Shown here piece after piece: positions 1 through 8,558 of a stretch of DNA of 64,000 nucleotides; the first letter of the stretch is position 1, and every line of letters begins with the position of its first letter. The notes beneath the pieces were generated by a model, which was not told where the DNA came from, ran no database searches, and worked only from the letters and a program-made list of their open reading frames with translations. A program made the position numbers and the translations under genes. Source of the DNA: an uncultured Bacteroidales bacterium (lineage in GTDB: Bacteria > Bacteroidota > Bacteroidia > Bacteroidales > UBA932); contig ONKO01000002.1 of NCBI GenBank assembly GCA_900318445.1, forward strand, positions 1 through 64,000, read 5' to 3'.

Positions 1-779
1 GGAAGCGGGACGTATACAACGAGACCGTCATCGGAAGCACGCTGGGCAGCGGTTGCAGAAGCGATATTCTCAGTAATGGAATATTCATCCGTATGAGCAT
101 ACGCCTGAACATAAGGCGTTTCCGTACCAAAACCTCCCTGGGCCGTTTCCCAGTTGATGGTCTTGTTCATCGTCCGGCAAATTTTGTATGTCTTCTTTCC
201 TTCACCCAAGAGCGTCGCATCCGTTACCGGAGCAGTTACCATCACTTTGTCAGCCTTGGGGGGCACGTTCTTGAAAGTGAGTTTCAGGACACCACCCAGG
301 TGTTTGAACTCCAGGGGTTGTCCGGACTCCACTTTGGCCAGCATGGGAGCTTCCACATTGCCGTCAAACCAAGTGTAAGAATCCTTCAGAACCAGCTTAA
401 GAGAGCCATCCTCTTCGCAGGGATACTTGGTGGTCCCAGTAGTGTTGACTTTGGCAGGATAATAGGCGAAAGAGTTATTTCCGTATACTATCACATCTTT
501 GGAAGCATTGGTAAAAGTAGCACTTCCAGCCGTATCATCCCCCTTATATGTAAATGTGGAGAATCCATTTGCATTGTTGCTTCGGACAACCATGTTGTTG
601 TTCTTCTTCCACATGAACACACCTCCGACAAAAGCTGTTTTCGTTGCATCATCATCGGAGATAGTAGCCGTGAGGCTCTGGACGGGAGCCTTCTGGTTTT
701 CCGGGAAATCCTGTACCTTACTGCAGGAAATGGCAGAAATGCCCAAAACGACAAGGGCAAAATTCTTGATTCTTTTCAT
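1..779 (-). CDS. Fimbrillin-like lipoprotein, C-terminus outside window
   Basis: This reading frame starts at an ATG at 779 and stays open on the minus strand to the window edge, so only about 259 N-terminal residues are visible. The first 19 residues are a lipoprotein signal peptide ending in a lipobox (AISC), so the product is predicted to be an outer-membrane or surface lipoprotein. The following region (TKTAF, then WFDGNVEAPMLA and HLGGVLKLTF) matches the N-terminal part of the fusion protein at 974-3607 (YWSDGNVEAPMMA, HLGGVLKVSL). That pattern is typical of the fimbrillin-like/Mfa-like lipoproteins of Bacteroidales. It is the last visible gene of the SusCD operon. Whether it carries further domains, as its neighbour does, cannot be seen. 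Family assignment rests on motif resemblance only. Confidence 0.7.
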   Translation of the reverse strand, partial: MKRIKNFALVVLGISAISCSKVQDFPENQKAPVQSLTATISDDDATKTAFVGGVFMWKKNNNMVVRSNNANGFSTFTYKGDDTAGSATFTNASKDVIVYGNNSFAYYPAKVNTTGTTKYPCEEDGSLKLVLKDSYTWFDGNVEAPMLAKVESGQPLEFKHLGGVLKLTFKNVPPKADKVMVTAPVTDATLLGEGKKTYKICRTMNKTINWETAQGGFGTETPYVQAYAHTDEYSITENIASATAAQRASDDGLVVYVPL

Positions 780-796
780 TGTGCGTCCTCCCATCA

Positions 797-952
797 TTAC
801 AATAACCCTTCCCACAGGCCTTCAGTGTCAATGACAAAGCCTTCCAGACCCTGAGTCTCATCGGAAGTCAGGTCTGAGGCGCAGATCAGTTGTTCCTGCT
901 GCAGCTCTATCTGCTGAGAAAGAGGCTGCTCATATAATTCTTTCTTTTTCAT
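797..952 (-). CDS. Small 51-residue hypothetical protein
   Basis: A short ORF of 51 residues lies between the two fimbrillin-like lipoprotein genes, 21 bases after the upstream gene and 17 before the next. It begins MKKKELYEQPL, is Gln/Glu-rich in its first half and acidic in its second, and has no signal peptide or membrane segment. Short ORFs of this style often accompany fimbrillin-like or BACON lipoprotein genes in Bacteroidales and usually lack an assigned function. Support for coding is its position in an otherwise gapless operon, its strand and its good start; I recognise no domain. Confidence 0.5.
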   Translation of the reverse strand: MKKKELYEQPLSQQIELQQEQLICASDLTSDETQGLEGFVIDTEGLWEGLL

Positions 953-973
953 GGGTATTGAGTTATTAGTTGG

Positions 974-3607
974 TTATTTCAATGTAAAATCCACCATCAG
1001 CGGCCAGTGGTCGGAGGGGAAATACCCGTTATATTTATCGTCGATCACTTTGTATTTCAAGACATCCATATTGCCCTTGAAATACAGATAATCAATGCGG
1101 TGATACCACTTGCTGCGCTGTTCATCATCATAGCTGTACGCATTGTAGGTTGCAACAGGGCCCTCTTTTACGCCCAGGTCTGCACTGCGATAATATGAAT
1201 CGGTGAGTTGGGATTTGAACCAGTCGACATGAGTAGATTCCGTAGTACTGCTGTTCATATCCCCACCGAGAATTACAGCGAAGTTTCCATCGGCATTCAG
1301 CGAAGCAATCCGGTTGCAGATGAGTTCGGCAGACTTGGTTCTGATGGTGACGGCCTCTTCCTCAGAGATAGAAGTCCCGGAGCTTTTCACCTCCAAGTGC
1401 GTATTCAAATACAGCACTTTGTAACCCGATGCACGGTCTTCCAGTTTCACCCATTGGCAAAGGCGCTTGCGGCCGGGATCAGTGGACACCCATCCCGGAT
1501 ATGGCGAGCTGGGGACATCCGGCGTTGATGACAGATAGAAACAGCCTTTACCCAGTTCAACGAATTTTGCCGTATTCCATGCGAGGCAAGGCTCCTCCGG
1601 CGTTTCGAAGAAGGTGTATTCCGGAAGATTGGCTTTCAGATATGTCCTCTGGGCCGGACGGCTCTCCTGGAAACCGACAACCTCGAATCCATAGTCCTTG
1701 ATGAGCTGCACTACACCCGTACGCCGGGAAGTCCAGCTTCGCTCTTCGGTATCCTTATCGGTTTCAAAGCGGATATTGAAAGTCGCGGCGCGGATCTTGG
1801 GACTTGAAGGAACGACAGGCGTTTCTGTATTACCCAGATAGAGTTCCCGGATTTGGCCCAGTCCCTGATCGGTAATATACAATACCGTCCCTGTACTGTT
1901 CAGAAGGAGACCGCCCAACTGGCGGAACGTGGCACTGGTTCCTACGCCATCGGTACCGGGAGTACTGGCAGCACACTGGGAGCCGCCCGCCACAGTTGTC
2001 ACGACAGCATCGGCATAGCCGGAGGCTCCTTTCCGGATACGACGGATTTTGTACGAATCGGCCACATAGATATCACCGTTGGGTGCAATGGCAAGATCGG
2101 CCAGGTTGGCAGAGAATTTAGCGGTTAGCGGAGATCCTGCCGTTCCGTCATCAAAGGCTTTTGCATTCAGAATACCGGCGACAGCCTCAAAAGAACCCGT
2201 AGTAGGATTCACTTTGATTAACTGGCAACCATTTGTAACTACCATCAGATTGCCGTCGGCATCGAAGGCCATGGCATTGGGCCATTTCCCCAGGTTTACC
2301 GTAAGTGAAGGAGAAGCCGTAAAATCGCCTCCGGAATACTTGTAAATCGTATTCAAGTCACGGACGGCCACCCAGCCATTTCCTTCGCCGTCAAAAGCCA
2401 CATCCATCACACTCTTTCCGCTCCAACCCGTCTGGGCAGCAATCTGTGTGATTGCCTTGGTATCCGGATTAAAGGTATAAACCTTTGCCTTGGCTTTCTC
2501 TGCGAACCATACCAGCCCGTCTTTTGCGACGCCCAGCCAGGGGACATGACTGGCATCACCGTATGTATACGGATCGGACAGTGTCCCGGTCTCCACATCC
2601 CAGATTCGGACGGTCTGCGCCTGCTCCAGCACGAAGGCCTTTTTATCCGGAACAATCCATCCCAATCCACGGACGGCACCCAGGACGGCATCGGCTTTAT
2701 CCCCGCCCTTTTTGCTGCCAACCGCGTTGGTAACCGTACCGTTTCCAAATAGGGTAGTCACCTGCCCCGGTGTCTTCAGCTCCGGATAATCCAACTCATG
2801 CATGGGCTTGATGGTCGCCCGTTCAATCCTGATATCCGTTGCCTCAACCATGGTCCCCGAAATGAGATTTCCGGAACCGTCCACCAGATAAGCCTTAATC
2901 TTCGGATAGACATGCCCGTTGCCGGGGCCTACCGGAAGCGGAACATAGAAGACCTTGGCCGATGAAGAGCCGGGTGTAAAGGACAGGCCGATGCAACCGT
3001 CCTCCCCCGCCACTGCCTGGACGAAAGGTTTTTCCAGGACGAAACGTCCTTCCCATCCCTGGACTGGCAGGTTTTCCGTAATCGCATAACCGGGGGTACA
3101 TACAATCAGACGGGCCGCTGCAGAAGGGATGTTGGTCAAAGACACTTTGAGTACTCCACCCAGGTGCGAGAAGGCCAACTTCTGTCCGGTCAGGACAGGC
3201 GCCATCATGGGAGCCTCCACATTTCCGTCGGACCAATAATACTGGTCTTTCAAGGTCAAGGTGAGCGTACTTCCTATCTGATGGATATTCCCAGCGGCCA
3301 AAGAAGGATACAAGGCATAACCCGCTTCACCGAATACAATGGAGGAAGAAGGAGATTCCGTCTGTGAGAAGACAGCCGCTCCGCTTGTGTTTGCTCCACC
3401 GTATCGCATGTCCAGCGTCGATCCATCCTGCAGTGCCACACGGATACGGTCACCAGTGCGCCACTGGAACACCGCACCGTCAAAACCGGTTTTCGTAACA
3501 GCTTCTGAGAATACGGCCGTCAGCTCCACTTTTGAATCCTGTACAAGCGGTTCGCCGTGACATGACGCCAGCAGCAATATGGGAAGCAGATAGAAAAAAC
3601 GTTTCAT
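974..3607 (-). CDS. Lipoprotein fusion: fimbrillin-like, NHL propeller and EEP hydrolase domain
   Basis: This 877-residue protein has a lipoprotein signal (LLLASC at residues 11-16). Three parts can be seen. Residues about 25-280 resemble the neighbouring fimbrillin-like lipoprotein. Residues about 283-600 carry NHL-type propeller repeats (NLMVVTNG, GDIYVADSYKIRRI, LYITDQGLGQIREL) like those in the two TIG-NHL proteins upstream. Residues about 603-877 form an endonuclease/exonuclease/phosphatase domain with its motifs in order: TFNIRF, GFQES (metal-binding Glu), NTHLE, GGDMNSS and a terminal SDHWPL (catalytic Asp-His). EEP domains cleave phosphodiester or phosphomonoester bonds in nucleic acids, lipids or inositol phosphates; the substrate here is unknown. 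The gene starts 2 bases after the stop of another EEP lipoprotein. The triple fusion is unusual; the domain calls are from motifs and not from an HMM search. Confidence 0.8.
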   Translation of the reverse strand: MKRFFYLLPILLLASCHGEPLVQDSKVELTAVFSEAVTKTGFDGAVFQWRTGDRIRVALQDGSTLDMRYGGANTSGAAVFSQTESPSSSIVFGEAGYALYPSLAAGNIHQIGSTLTLTLKDQYYWSDGNVEAPMMAPVLTGQKLAFSHLGGVLKVSLTNIPSAAARLIVCTPGYAITENLPVQGWEGRFVLEKPFVQAVAGEDGCIGLSFTPGSSSAKVFYVPLPVGPGNGHVYPKIKAYLVDGSGNLISGTMVEATDIRIERATIKPMHELDYPELKTPGQVTTLFGNGTVTNAVGSKKGGDKADAVLGAVRGLGWIVPDKKAFVLEQAQTVRIWDVETGTLSDPYTYGDASHVPWLGVAKDGLVWFAEKAKAKVYTFNPDTKAITQIAAQTGWSGKSVMDVAFDGEGNGWVAVRDLNTIYKYSGGDFTASPSLTVNLGKWPNAMAFDADGNLMVVTNGCQLIKVNPTTGSFEAVAGILNAKAFDDGTAGSPLTAKFSANLADLAIAPNGDIYVADSYKIRRIRKGASGYADAVVTTVAGGSQCAASTPGTDGVGTSATFRQLGGLLLNSTGTVLYITDQGLGQIRELYLGNTETPVVPSSPKIRAATFNIRFETDKDTEERSWTSRRTGVVQLIKDYGFEVVGFQESRPAQRTYLKANLPEYTFFETPEEPCLAWNTAKFVELGKGCFYLSSTPDVPSSPYPGWVSTDPGRKRLCQWVKLEDRASGYKVLYLNTHLEVKSSGTSISEEEAVTIRTKSAELICNRIASLNADGNFAVILGGDMNSSTTESTHVDWFKSQLTDSYYRSADLGVKEGPVATYNAYSYDDEQRSKWYHRIDYLYFKGNMDVLKYKVIDDKYNGYFPSDHWPLMVDFTLK

Positions 3608-3609
3608 AA

Positions 3610-4557
3610 TCAGAATTCAAAGTCCACTATGATAGGCATATGGTCGGAGGGGTGGCAGAAGCCCCTGATATTGGCATCGCGAACCGGCTTTGTGTACCCG
3701 TCACCCACAATCCGTGCATCCGTTATCGTGGGGAACAAATCCGGCGTGCAGAAAACGTAATCGTAACGGGTATTGTCGACGGTAGAGATTATCACATCCT
3801 CCGGATTCCAGCGTTTGATGATATCCCAGTACGGAGTATGGTCATGCATGTAATCCTGCGCCTGGAATTTCGGATCATCGGCAGGAAGACCGTAAAGAGC
3901 ATTGTCTGTACGGGAAAGGGAATTGAAATCTCCCATCATGAGCCAGTTTCCTTCCGTCGCATTTCCAATCGTGTGCTTGCAAACGTACTCCACTTCCATC
4001 TTGCGATAGGCATCTCCGCCATGGGCAGCCGTGGAGGCTTCCTGGTCCTCTGCACCGAAAGCGTAGGGATGAGGCCAGGTATGCAGAGCAACGATATTGA
4101 GCACGCGTTTTCCGGCCTGGACCTGGGCCCAGAGAGCGCCGTGCGAGACCACGCTGTCAGGTTCGGCACCGACCATCTGTGCCATTCCATGTATAGGGGT
4201 CCTGGAAGTGACCACCTGCGGATAATTATCCCGCATGCCGCCCACATACACGTATTTGTGGCCATAGCGGGCTGCCAGTTCCGGCCAGTGGTCCACCAGA
4301 TACTTCTGCTCCACAGGCATTTTGTCACGTGTCCCGTCATAATAGATGGTTCGCGCTTCGCACCAGACACAGACATCCGGATTCTGGGCTTTTACCCAAT
4401 CCACAAAACTGTTGTAATTCTCTCCCTGCCCCGACCACATTCCATTCTGGATATTCCAGAAGAGAAGACGGAAAGGTTCCCCGGCCTTCTGCCGGGGACC
4501 TATCTGACTGCATGCCGCAAGCATCAGGGTCGCGGCCAAAACAAGGACTCTTTTCAT
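3610..4557 (-). CDS. EEP-superfamily lipoprotein hydrolase
   Basis: The 315-residue product has a lipoprotein signal (LMLAACS) followed by a single endonuclease/exonuclease/phosphatase fold. Visible motifs are LLFWNIQNG (N-terminal Asn), the VWCEARTI region (metal-binding Glu), LHTWPH, GDFNS and a C-terminal SDHMPIIVDF. The domain fills the protein, as in secreted or surface EEP enzymes of Bacteroidales. Its start codon overlaps the stop of the preceding TIG-NHL gene by four bases (ATGA), so the two are translationally coupled. Reaction class is phosphoester hydrolysis; whether the substrate is a lipid, nucleotide, glycan phosphodiester or nucleic acid cannot be told from sequence. Confidence 0.85.
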   Translation of the reverse strand: MKRVLVLAATLMLAACSQIGPRQKAGEPFRLLFWNIQNGMWSGQGENYNSFVDWVKAQNPDVCVWCEARTIYYDGTRDKMPVEQKYLVDHWPELAARYGHKYVYVGGMRDNYPQVVTSRTPIHGMAQMVGAEPDSVVSHGALWAQVQAGKRVLNIVALHTWPHPYAFGAEDQEASTAAHGGDAYRKMEVEYVCKHTIGNATEGNWLMMGDFNSLSRTDNALYGLPADDPKFQAQDYMHDHTPYWDIIKRWNPEDVIISTVDNTRYDYVFCTPDLFPTITDARIVGDGYTKPVRDANIRGFCHPSDHMPIIVDFEF

Positions 4558-5798
4558 CGGATGCTCACTTTACGGATCAGGCAGTTCTGGGAATCGCAGA
4601 TGTAGAGGGTACTCTCATCGTACACCAGGATGCCGTCCACTTCGTTGAACTTGGCATTGAGGCCTTTTCCATCGGCATATCCCTTGGTGCCGCCCAAAAT
4701 GGTTTCAACCGTACCCTTGGAGTAGTCGCCATTCTCGTCCGGAGTAAGTTTCCGCACACAATGATATGCAGCATCGCCCACATAGATGGTGCCGTCGGGA
4801 GCGATGTCGAATCCCTGGCAGGAGCGTACCGTAGCCTTTAGTGGATCGCCGTCTCCGTCGTCCTTCTCGTCTTTTTTCTCGCCCGTACCCATAATCACAG
4901 TCTGAGTACCGTCGGGAGCTACAGAAACCAGTTTATAACCATTCCAGAGAGCTGCAATCAGATTCCCCTTGGGATCGAAGCCGATGAAAGAAGGACCGCC
5001 CGTTTCAAATGTGGCGTATTCACTCTTTTCCATGGTCCCGGCGGCAAACTTGTACACTTTCTGTGCATTGCGGCAAGGAACATAGATATTTCCGGAAGCA
5101 TCGATGGCCACGTTCATCGGGTTATTCAGACCGGAAGCCATCACTTCGTTTTTCTTCGTGCCCGGATTGAAGCGATACAGTTTGCCTTTCGCCTTATCGT
5201 TGTACCAATAATTACCCTGGGCATCGAATGCGCCCTGCCATATGGCAGCGCCGCTTTCGTCAACAGATGCTTCACTGGTCACAGTCATATCGGGAGCGAT
5301 GTGACGGATCTTGTTCTCGCCACGGTCCGTGAACCAAAGCGTTCCATCGGCAGCCTTGTTAATGCCTGTGGGCATATAAGTGGCAGCTCCGGTACCCACG
5401 CCATCGATGCACTTGCGTACGCCCTGCTGGCCCACGATCGTAGAAACCAGGTACTCGTGGTCGGGAATCTTCAGGTAATTGAACTGGACACCCTCGGCCT
5501 TGCCGGCAGGGGCTTCCACCGAGAACTCGTATTGGCCGGGCTCATGGTCGGGAAGGATGACCAGCAAACGGTTGGAATAGGCTTCCAATACCCTGGCACG
5601 TTCTCCGCCCAGCATCACGATGTTCTTTTCGGGATCGGTGGAGAAATTGTTGCCCAAAAGGGTGACCAAATCTCCCGGATATCCATTCTTGGGATCTACC
5701 GATACCAAGCGGACGTCCGTAACGCGAGCCACGTAAGAATTCTTATGGCAGGCTGTCATCAAAAGCAGCGGAAGCAGAAAATATAGGATCTTTTTCAT
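4554..5798 (-). CDS. IPT/TIG and NHL-repeat lipoprotein
   Basis: A 414-residue lipoprotein (signal peptide ending LLLMTACH). Residues about 25-115 form one IPT/TIG immunoglobulin-like domain (VDPKNGYPGDLVTLLGNNF, then a PDHEPGQYEF strand). Residues about 120-414 carry NHL-type propeller blades (DGTLWFTDRGENKIRHI, GNIYVPCRNAQKVYKF, GTIYVGDAAYHCVRKL, LYICDSQNCLIRKV). Proteins of this architecture are frequent downstream of susCD and are thought to be surface glycan-binding or scaffold lipoproteins; no enzymatic motif is visible. It lies 3 bases after the related gene at 5802-7592 and overlaps the EEP gene by four bases. Confidence 0.85.
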   Translation of the reverse strand: MKKILYFLLPLLLMTACHKNSYVARVTDVRLVSVDPKNGYPGDLVTLLGNNFSTDPEKNIVMLGGERARVLEAYSNRLLVILPDHEPGQYEFSVEAPAGKAEGVQFNYLKIPDHEYLVSTIVGQQGVRKCIDGVGTGAATYMPTGINKAADGTLWFTDRGENKIRHIAPDMTVTSEASVDESGAAIWQGAFDAQGNYWYNDKAKGKLYRFNPGTKKNEVMASGLNNPMNVAIDASGNIYVPCRNAQKVYKFAAGTMEKSEYATFETGGPSFIGFDPKGNLIAALWNGYKLVSVAPDGTQTVIMGTGEKKDEKDDGDGDPLKATVRSCQGFDIAPDGTIYVGDAAYHCVRKLTPDENGDYSKGTVETILGGTKGYADGKGLNAKFNEVDGILVYDESTLYICDSQNCLIRKVSIR

Positions 5799-5801
5799 GG
5801 C

Positions 5802-7592
5802 TTATTCAATAACGATTTCACGAATGAGGAAAGCATTGTATTCTGTTACAATAAGGCGTTTTCCGCTGGGATCCATGCGGATTTCACCCGGAGAGTTGAA
5901 CCGGGCTTCGGCGCCCTTGCCGTCTACCTTGCCGCTCTGACCTGAAGTGCCCGCCACGGTGCTGATAACAGCATCTTCGTAGCCTTTCTCGCCACGGGCT
6001 ATGAGCTTGATGACCTTGAAGGAGTCATCGGCCAGATAGATATTGCCATCCTTATCCAAAGTGAGGCCGAAGAGGTTGGCTCCGAACTTGGCTGTCAGCG
6101 GTTTTCCGGGTTCGCCGGGATCATCGGCCTTGCCACTGCGGATACCGGCAATCACGAACTTGGTGCCGTCGGGTTTCACGCCGATAATCTGGCAGCCATT
6201 GGTACTGACAATCAGGTTTCCTTCGGGATCGAATTCCATGGCAAGAGGACCGTCGTCGAAAGTAACGAAGGACTGCAAGGTGGAAAGGTCATCACCGGTA
6301 GCTTTGAAGATAGCCTTGGAGCCGTCGCGGACCAGCACATAGGCATTGCCTGCAGCATCGAACGCAACATCCATGGGGGATGTACCTGTAAACGACGCAG
6401 CGACCACCTCGGCGACATCGGTCTTATAATTATAGCGGATGATCTTGTTGTTACCCTTGCTGGCATAGTAGAACCAGTCTCCCTTCATTGCTCCGCGCCA
6501 ACCGGCGTTGGAAATGGAAGTTGTTTTCTTACTCGAAGTAACATCCCATGTGTTCAGATCCATGAAACGCATGGCATTGTTGCCATTATCCAAAATGGCC
6601 AGACGGCCGTCGGACAGGAATGCGACGCCACGGGGCTGACGGAACTTGGCAACGGTAGGGCCGCCGTCCACGATAGTTACGGCATCGGCGGCGCGGCCGG
6701 CGGTGCCGGACATGGTCTTTACCGTGTATGTATAGGTCTTGGCCACATACATGAAGACAGGGCCCTCAACGGTCTTTTCACCCACCGTGACGACAATGGG
6801 ATAAGAACCCTTGGGATTCGAAGGAATCTTCACGCTGAGTTTGGTGGTGGTGGCCGACAGGACTTCGGCCGGCACGCCGTTGAAACTTACCTGGTTTTCG
6901 GCAGGAATCTCACTGAAGCAGATGCCCGCCACTTCCACGATATCACCCTCAGAGCCGGAATTGGGTGTGATGCTGAATACCGTCAGTTCCGGTTTCTTGT
7001 CATAAGTGAAATTAGGGCCGCTGACCGTTTCTCCATCAACGGAAACCACGAAAGGATACTGACCTTCCGGATTGTCGGGAAGAACGACCACCAAACGGGT
7101 ATCGTTGGCAGAAACTATCTCGCACGGAAGATCGTTGATCTTTACGGTATTCCTCTCCTTCTTGTTGGAGAAAAGCTGTCCGCTGATGGTGATCTGGTCA
7201 CCCTCGATACCGGACGCAGGAGTATAGGAGAAGATAGCCAGTTTTTCTTCCTCCACAGGTTCTGCATAGCGGAAGGTGAGGCCGGTGAGCGTTTCGCCGC
7301 CGGTAGTCACGCTGACGGCCACATTGCCCAGCTCATGTTCCGGCATCTTGAAATATATCCTGTCGATGGTGACAGAAGTCACACTGGCCTGGACGCCGTC
7401 TACGGAAACGGTGGCGGGTTCAGTGAAGCCATAGCCGGAAATCACAGCCGAAGTGCCGGGATAGCCTGCCTTGGGAAGGAGGGACAGCACCTTGGGCTTT
7501 ACCACTTCGGGAGCCACAGGGTCGTGTTGGCAGGAAGCGGAGACCATTGCAGCCGCAACTGCCAATAATATGTATTTCAGACTCTTTTTCAT
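5802..7592 (-). CDS. Triple IPT/TIG and NHL-repeat lipoprotein
   Basis: The 596-residue product has a lipoprotein signal (AMVSASCQ). Three IPT/TIG domains follow at about residues 30-110, 115-205 and 206-290, each with the GYPGTSAVISG/GIEGDQITISG/GSEGDIVEVAG type of turn. An NHL-type propeller follows from about 310 to the end (GRLAILDNGNNAMRFM, GNIYLADDSFKVIKLI, KRLIVTEYNAFLIREI). It is a longer paralogue of the gene directly downstream (4554-5798). Position between the phosphodiester glycosidase gene (2 bases upstream) and its paralogue suggests a cell-surface accessory or glycan-binding protein (SGBP-like). Function is inferred from architecture and operon context only. Confidence 0.85.
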   Translation of the reverse strand: MKKSLKYILLAVAAAMVSASCQHDPVAPEVVKPKVLSLLPKAGYPGTSAVISGYGFTEPATVSVDGVQASVTSVTIDRIYFKMPEHELGNVAVSVTTGGETLTGLTFRYAEPVEEEKLAIFSYTPASGIEGDQITISGQLFSNKKERNTVKINDLPCEIVSANDTRLVVVLPDNPEGQYPFVVSVDGETVSGPNFTYDKKPELTVFSITPNSGSEGDIVEVAGICFSEIPAENQVSFNGVPAEVLSATTTKLSVKIPSNPKGSYPIVVTVGEKTVEGPVFMYVAKTYTYTVKTMSGTAGRAADAVTIVDGGPTVAKFRQPRGVAFLSDGRLAILDNGNNAMRFMDLNTWDVTSSKKTTSISNAGWRGAMKGDWFYYASKGNNKIIRYNYKTDVAEVVAASFTGTSPMDVAFDAAGNAYVLVRDGSKAIFKATGDDLSTLQSFVTFDDGPLAMEFDPEGNLIVSTNGCQIIGVKPDGTKFVIAGIRSGKADDPGEPGKPLTAKFGANLFGLTLDKDGNIYLADDSFKVIKLIARGEKGYEDAVISTVAGTSGQSGKVDGKGAEARFNSPGEIRMDPSGKRLIVTEYNAFLIREIVIE

Positions 7593-7594
7593 AA

Positions 7595-8554
7595 TTACGG
7601 TTCATTGACGGTTACCATCCAGGTGTTGACGACAGGGCGCTGGGCACCGTCGGAAGCACGGTTGCGGAGTTGATAGATATTGGCCGATGGATGACGGATC
7701 ACCAATTGTGCGCTGCCGCCGCCGTCCAGGTTGGAAGCCCAGCTGCAGCCCAGGCTCTTCATTATTTCACCCATCTCCCAATAAAGCATGCCGTCTGACC
7801 AGAGCGCCTGGCGGCCGTCTACGATCATAAAGAACAGGGTATTCCCGTCCTCGGTATATCCTACGACATTACGGGGATGACGGTTGGTGGAATAACCGGA
7901 GAAGTCGCCCGGGACCTCACCGTTGCTCAGGACAATTACGCCGCTGCCTGTCACATCCCTGAGATCCGATGCCATTTGACGGTAGGTGACGGTATCGCGG
8001 ATAACCGGCTTCCCGTCGAAATCCAGGCCGAAGAAACTGATGGCCTGATCGGTCAGGGTGGGAGAATACACAAAGGTATTCTTGAGGACACGACCGTTTC
8101 TGTGGATGGGGCCGCGGATCTTTCCGTTGGACGTATCCCAGAAGTCGGCGTTTACCACGGCGACCACGCGACGTCCGGGCTTGTCCACATATTCAATCAT
8201 GTCGGAAGGGGTCTGGCGGCTGCCGATTACATAGGAATCCAAATCATACGGCATTCCCACCTTCATTTTCACGCCAGGCGTATTCAGTTTGATGCGCAGG
8301 ATGAAAACGTGCTCCACTTTTGCCAGTGAAGTCTGCAGATGGATATCCGTTTCGTCCACGCCGGCAGCGATCATGAAAGTCGTGTCGGCATAGACATGAC
8401 CTACCGAGGCGGCCAGTGCCACCTGTTTTCCCAATTCCGTCCTGGGGACATAGGAGGTATCCGGAATATCTTCCGGTCCGGCAGGCAGTTTCTTGCAGGC
8501 CAGGACTGACGGCAGCAGCAAGAGAGTCAGCAGTATATATGTTTTCTTCTTCAT
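7595..8554 (-). CDS. Phosphodiester glycosidase (NAGPA-type) lipoprotein
   Basis: The product belongs to the phosphodiester glycosidase family (NAGPA, the mammalian uncovering enzyme that removes GlcNAc from GlcNAc-1-phospho-mannose). Diagnostic segments are VVAVVNADFWDTSNG, the GPIHRNGRVLKN strand, HPRNVVGYT, FFMIVDGRQ and the highly characteristic NLDGGGSAQLV near the C-terminus. I chose the ATG at 8554 rather than a start 36 bases upstream because it is followed directly by a lipoprotein signal (LLLPSVLACKK). It is also preceded by a good GAGGAGG ribosome site that lies in the last codons of susD. The enzyme would act at the cell surface or in the periplasm on sugar phosphodiesters. It is the clearest catalytic gene of this SusCD operon and suggests a phosphorylated glycan as the target. 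Confidence 0.85.
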   Translation of the reverse strand: MKKKTYILLTLLLLPSVLACKKLPAGPEDIPDTSYVPRTELGKQVALAASVGHVYADTTFMIAAGVDETDIHLQTSLAKVEHVFILRIKLNTPGVKMKVGMPYDLDSYVIGSRQTPSDMIEYVDKPGRRVVAVVNADFWDTSNGKIRGPIHRNGRVLKNTFVYSPTLTDQAISFFGLDFDGKPVIRDTVTYRQMASDLRDVTGSGVIVLSNGEVPGDFSGYSTNRHPRNVVGYTEDGNTLFFMIVDGRQALWSDGMLYWEMGEIMKSLGCSWASNLDGGGSAQLVIRHPSANIYQLRNRASDGAQRPVVNTWMVTVNEP

Positions 8555-8558
8555 AAGG

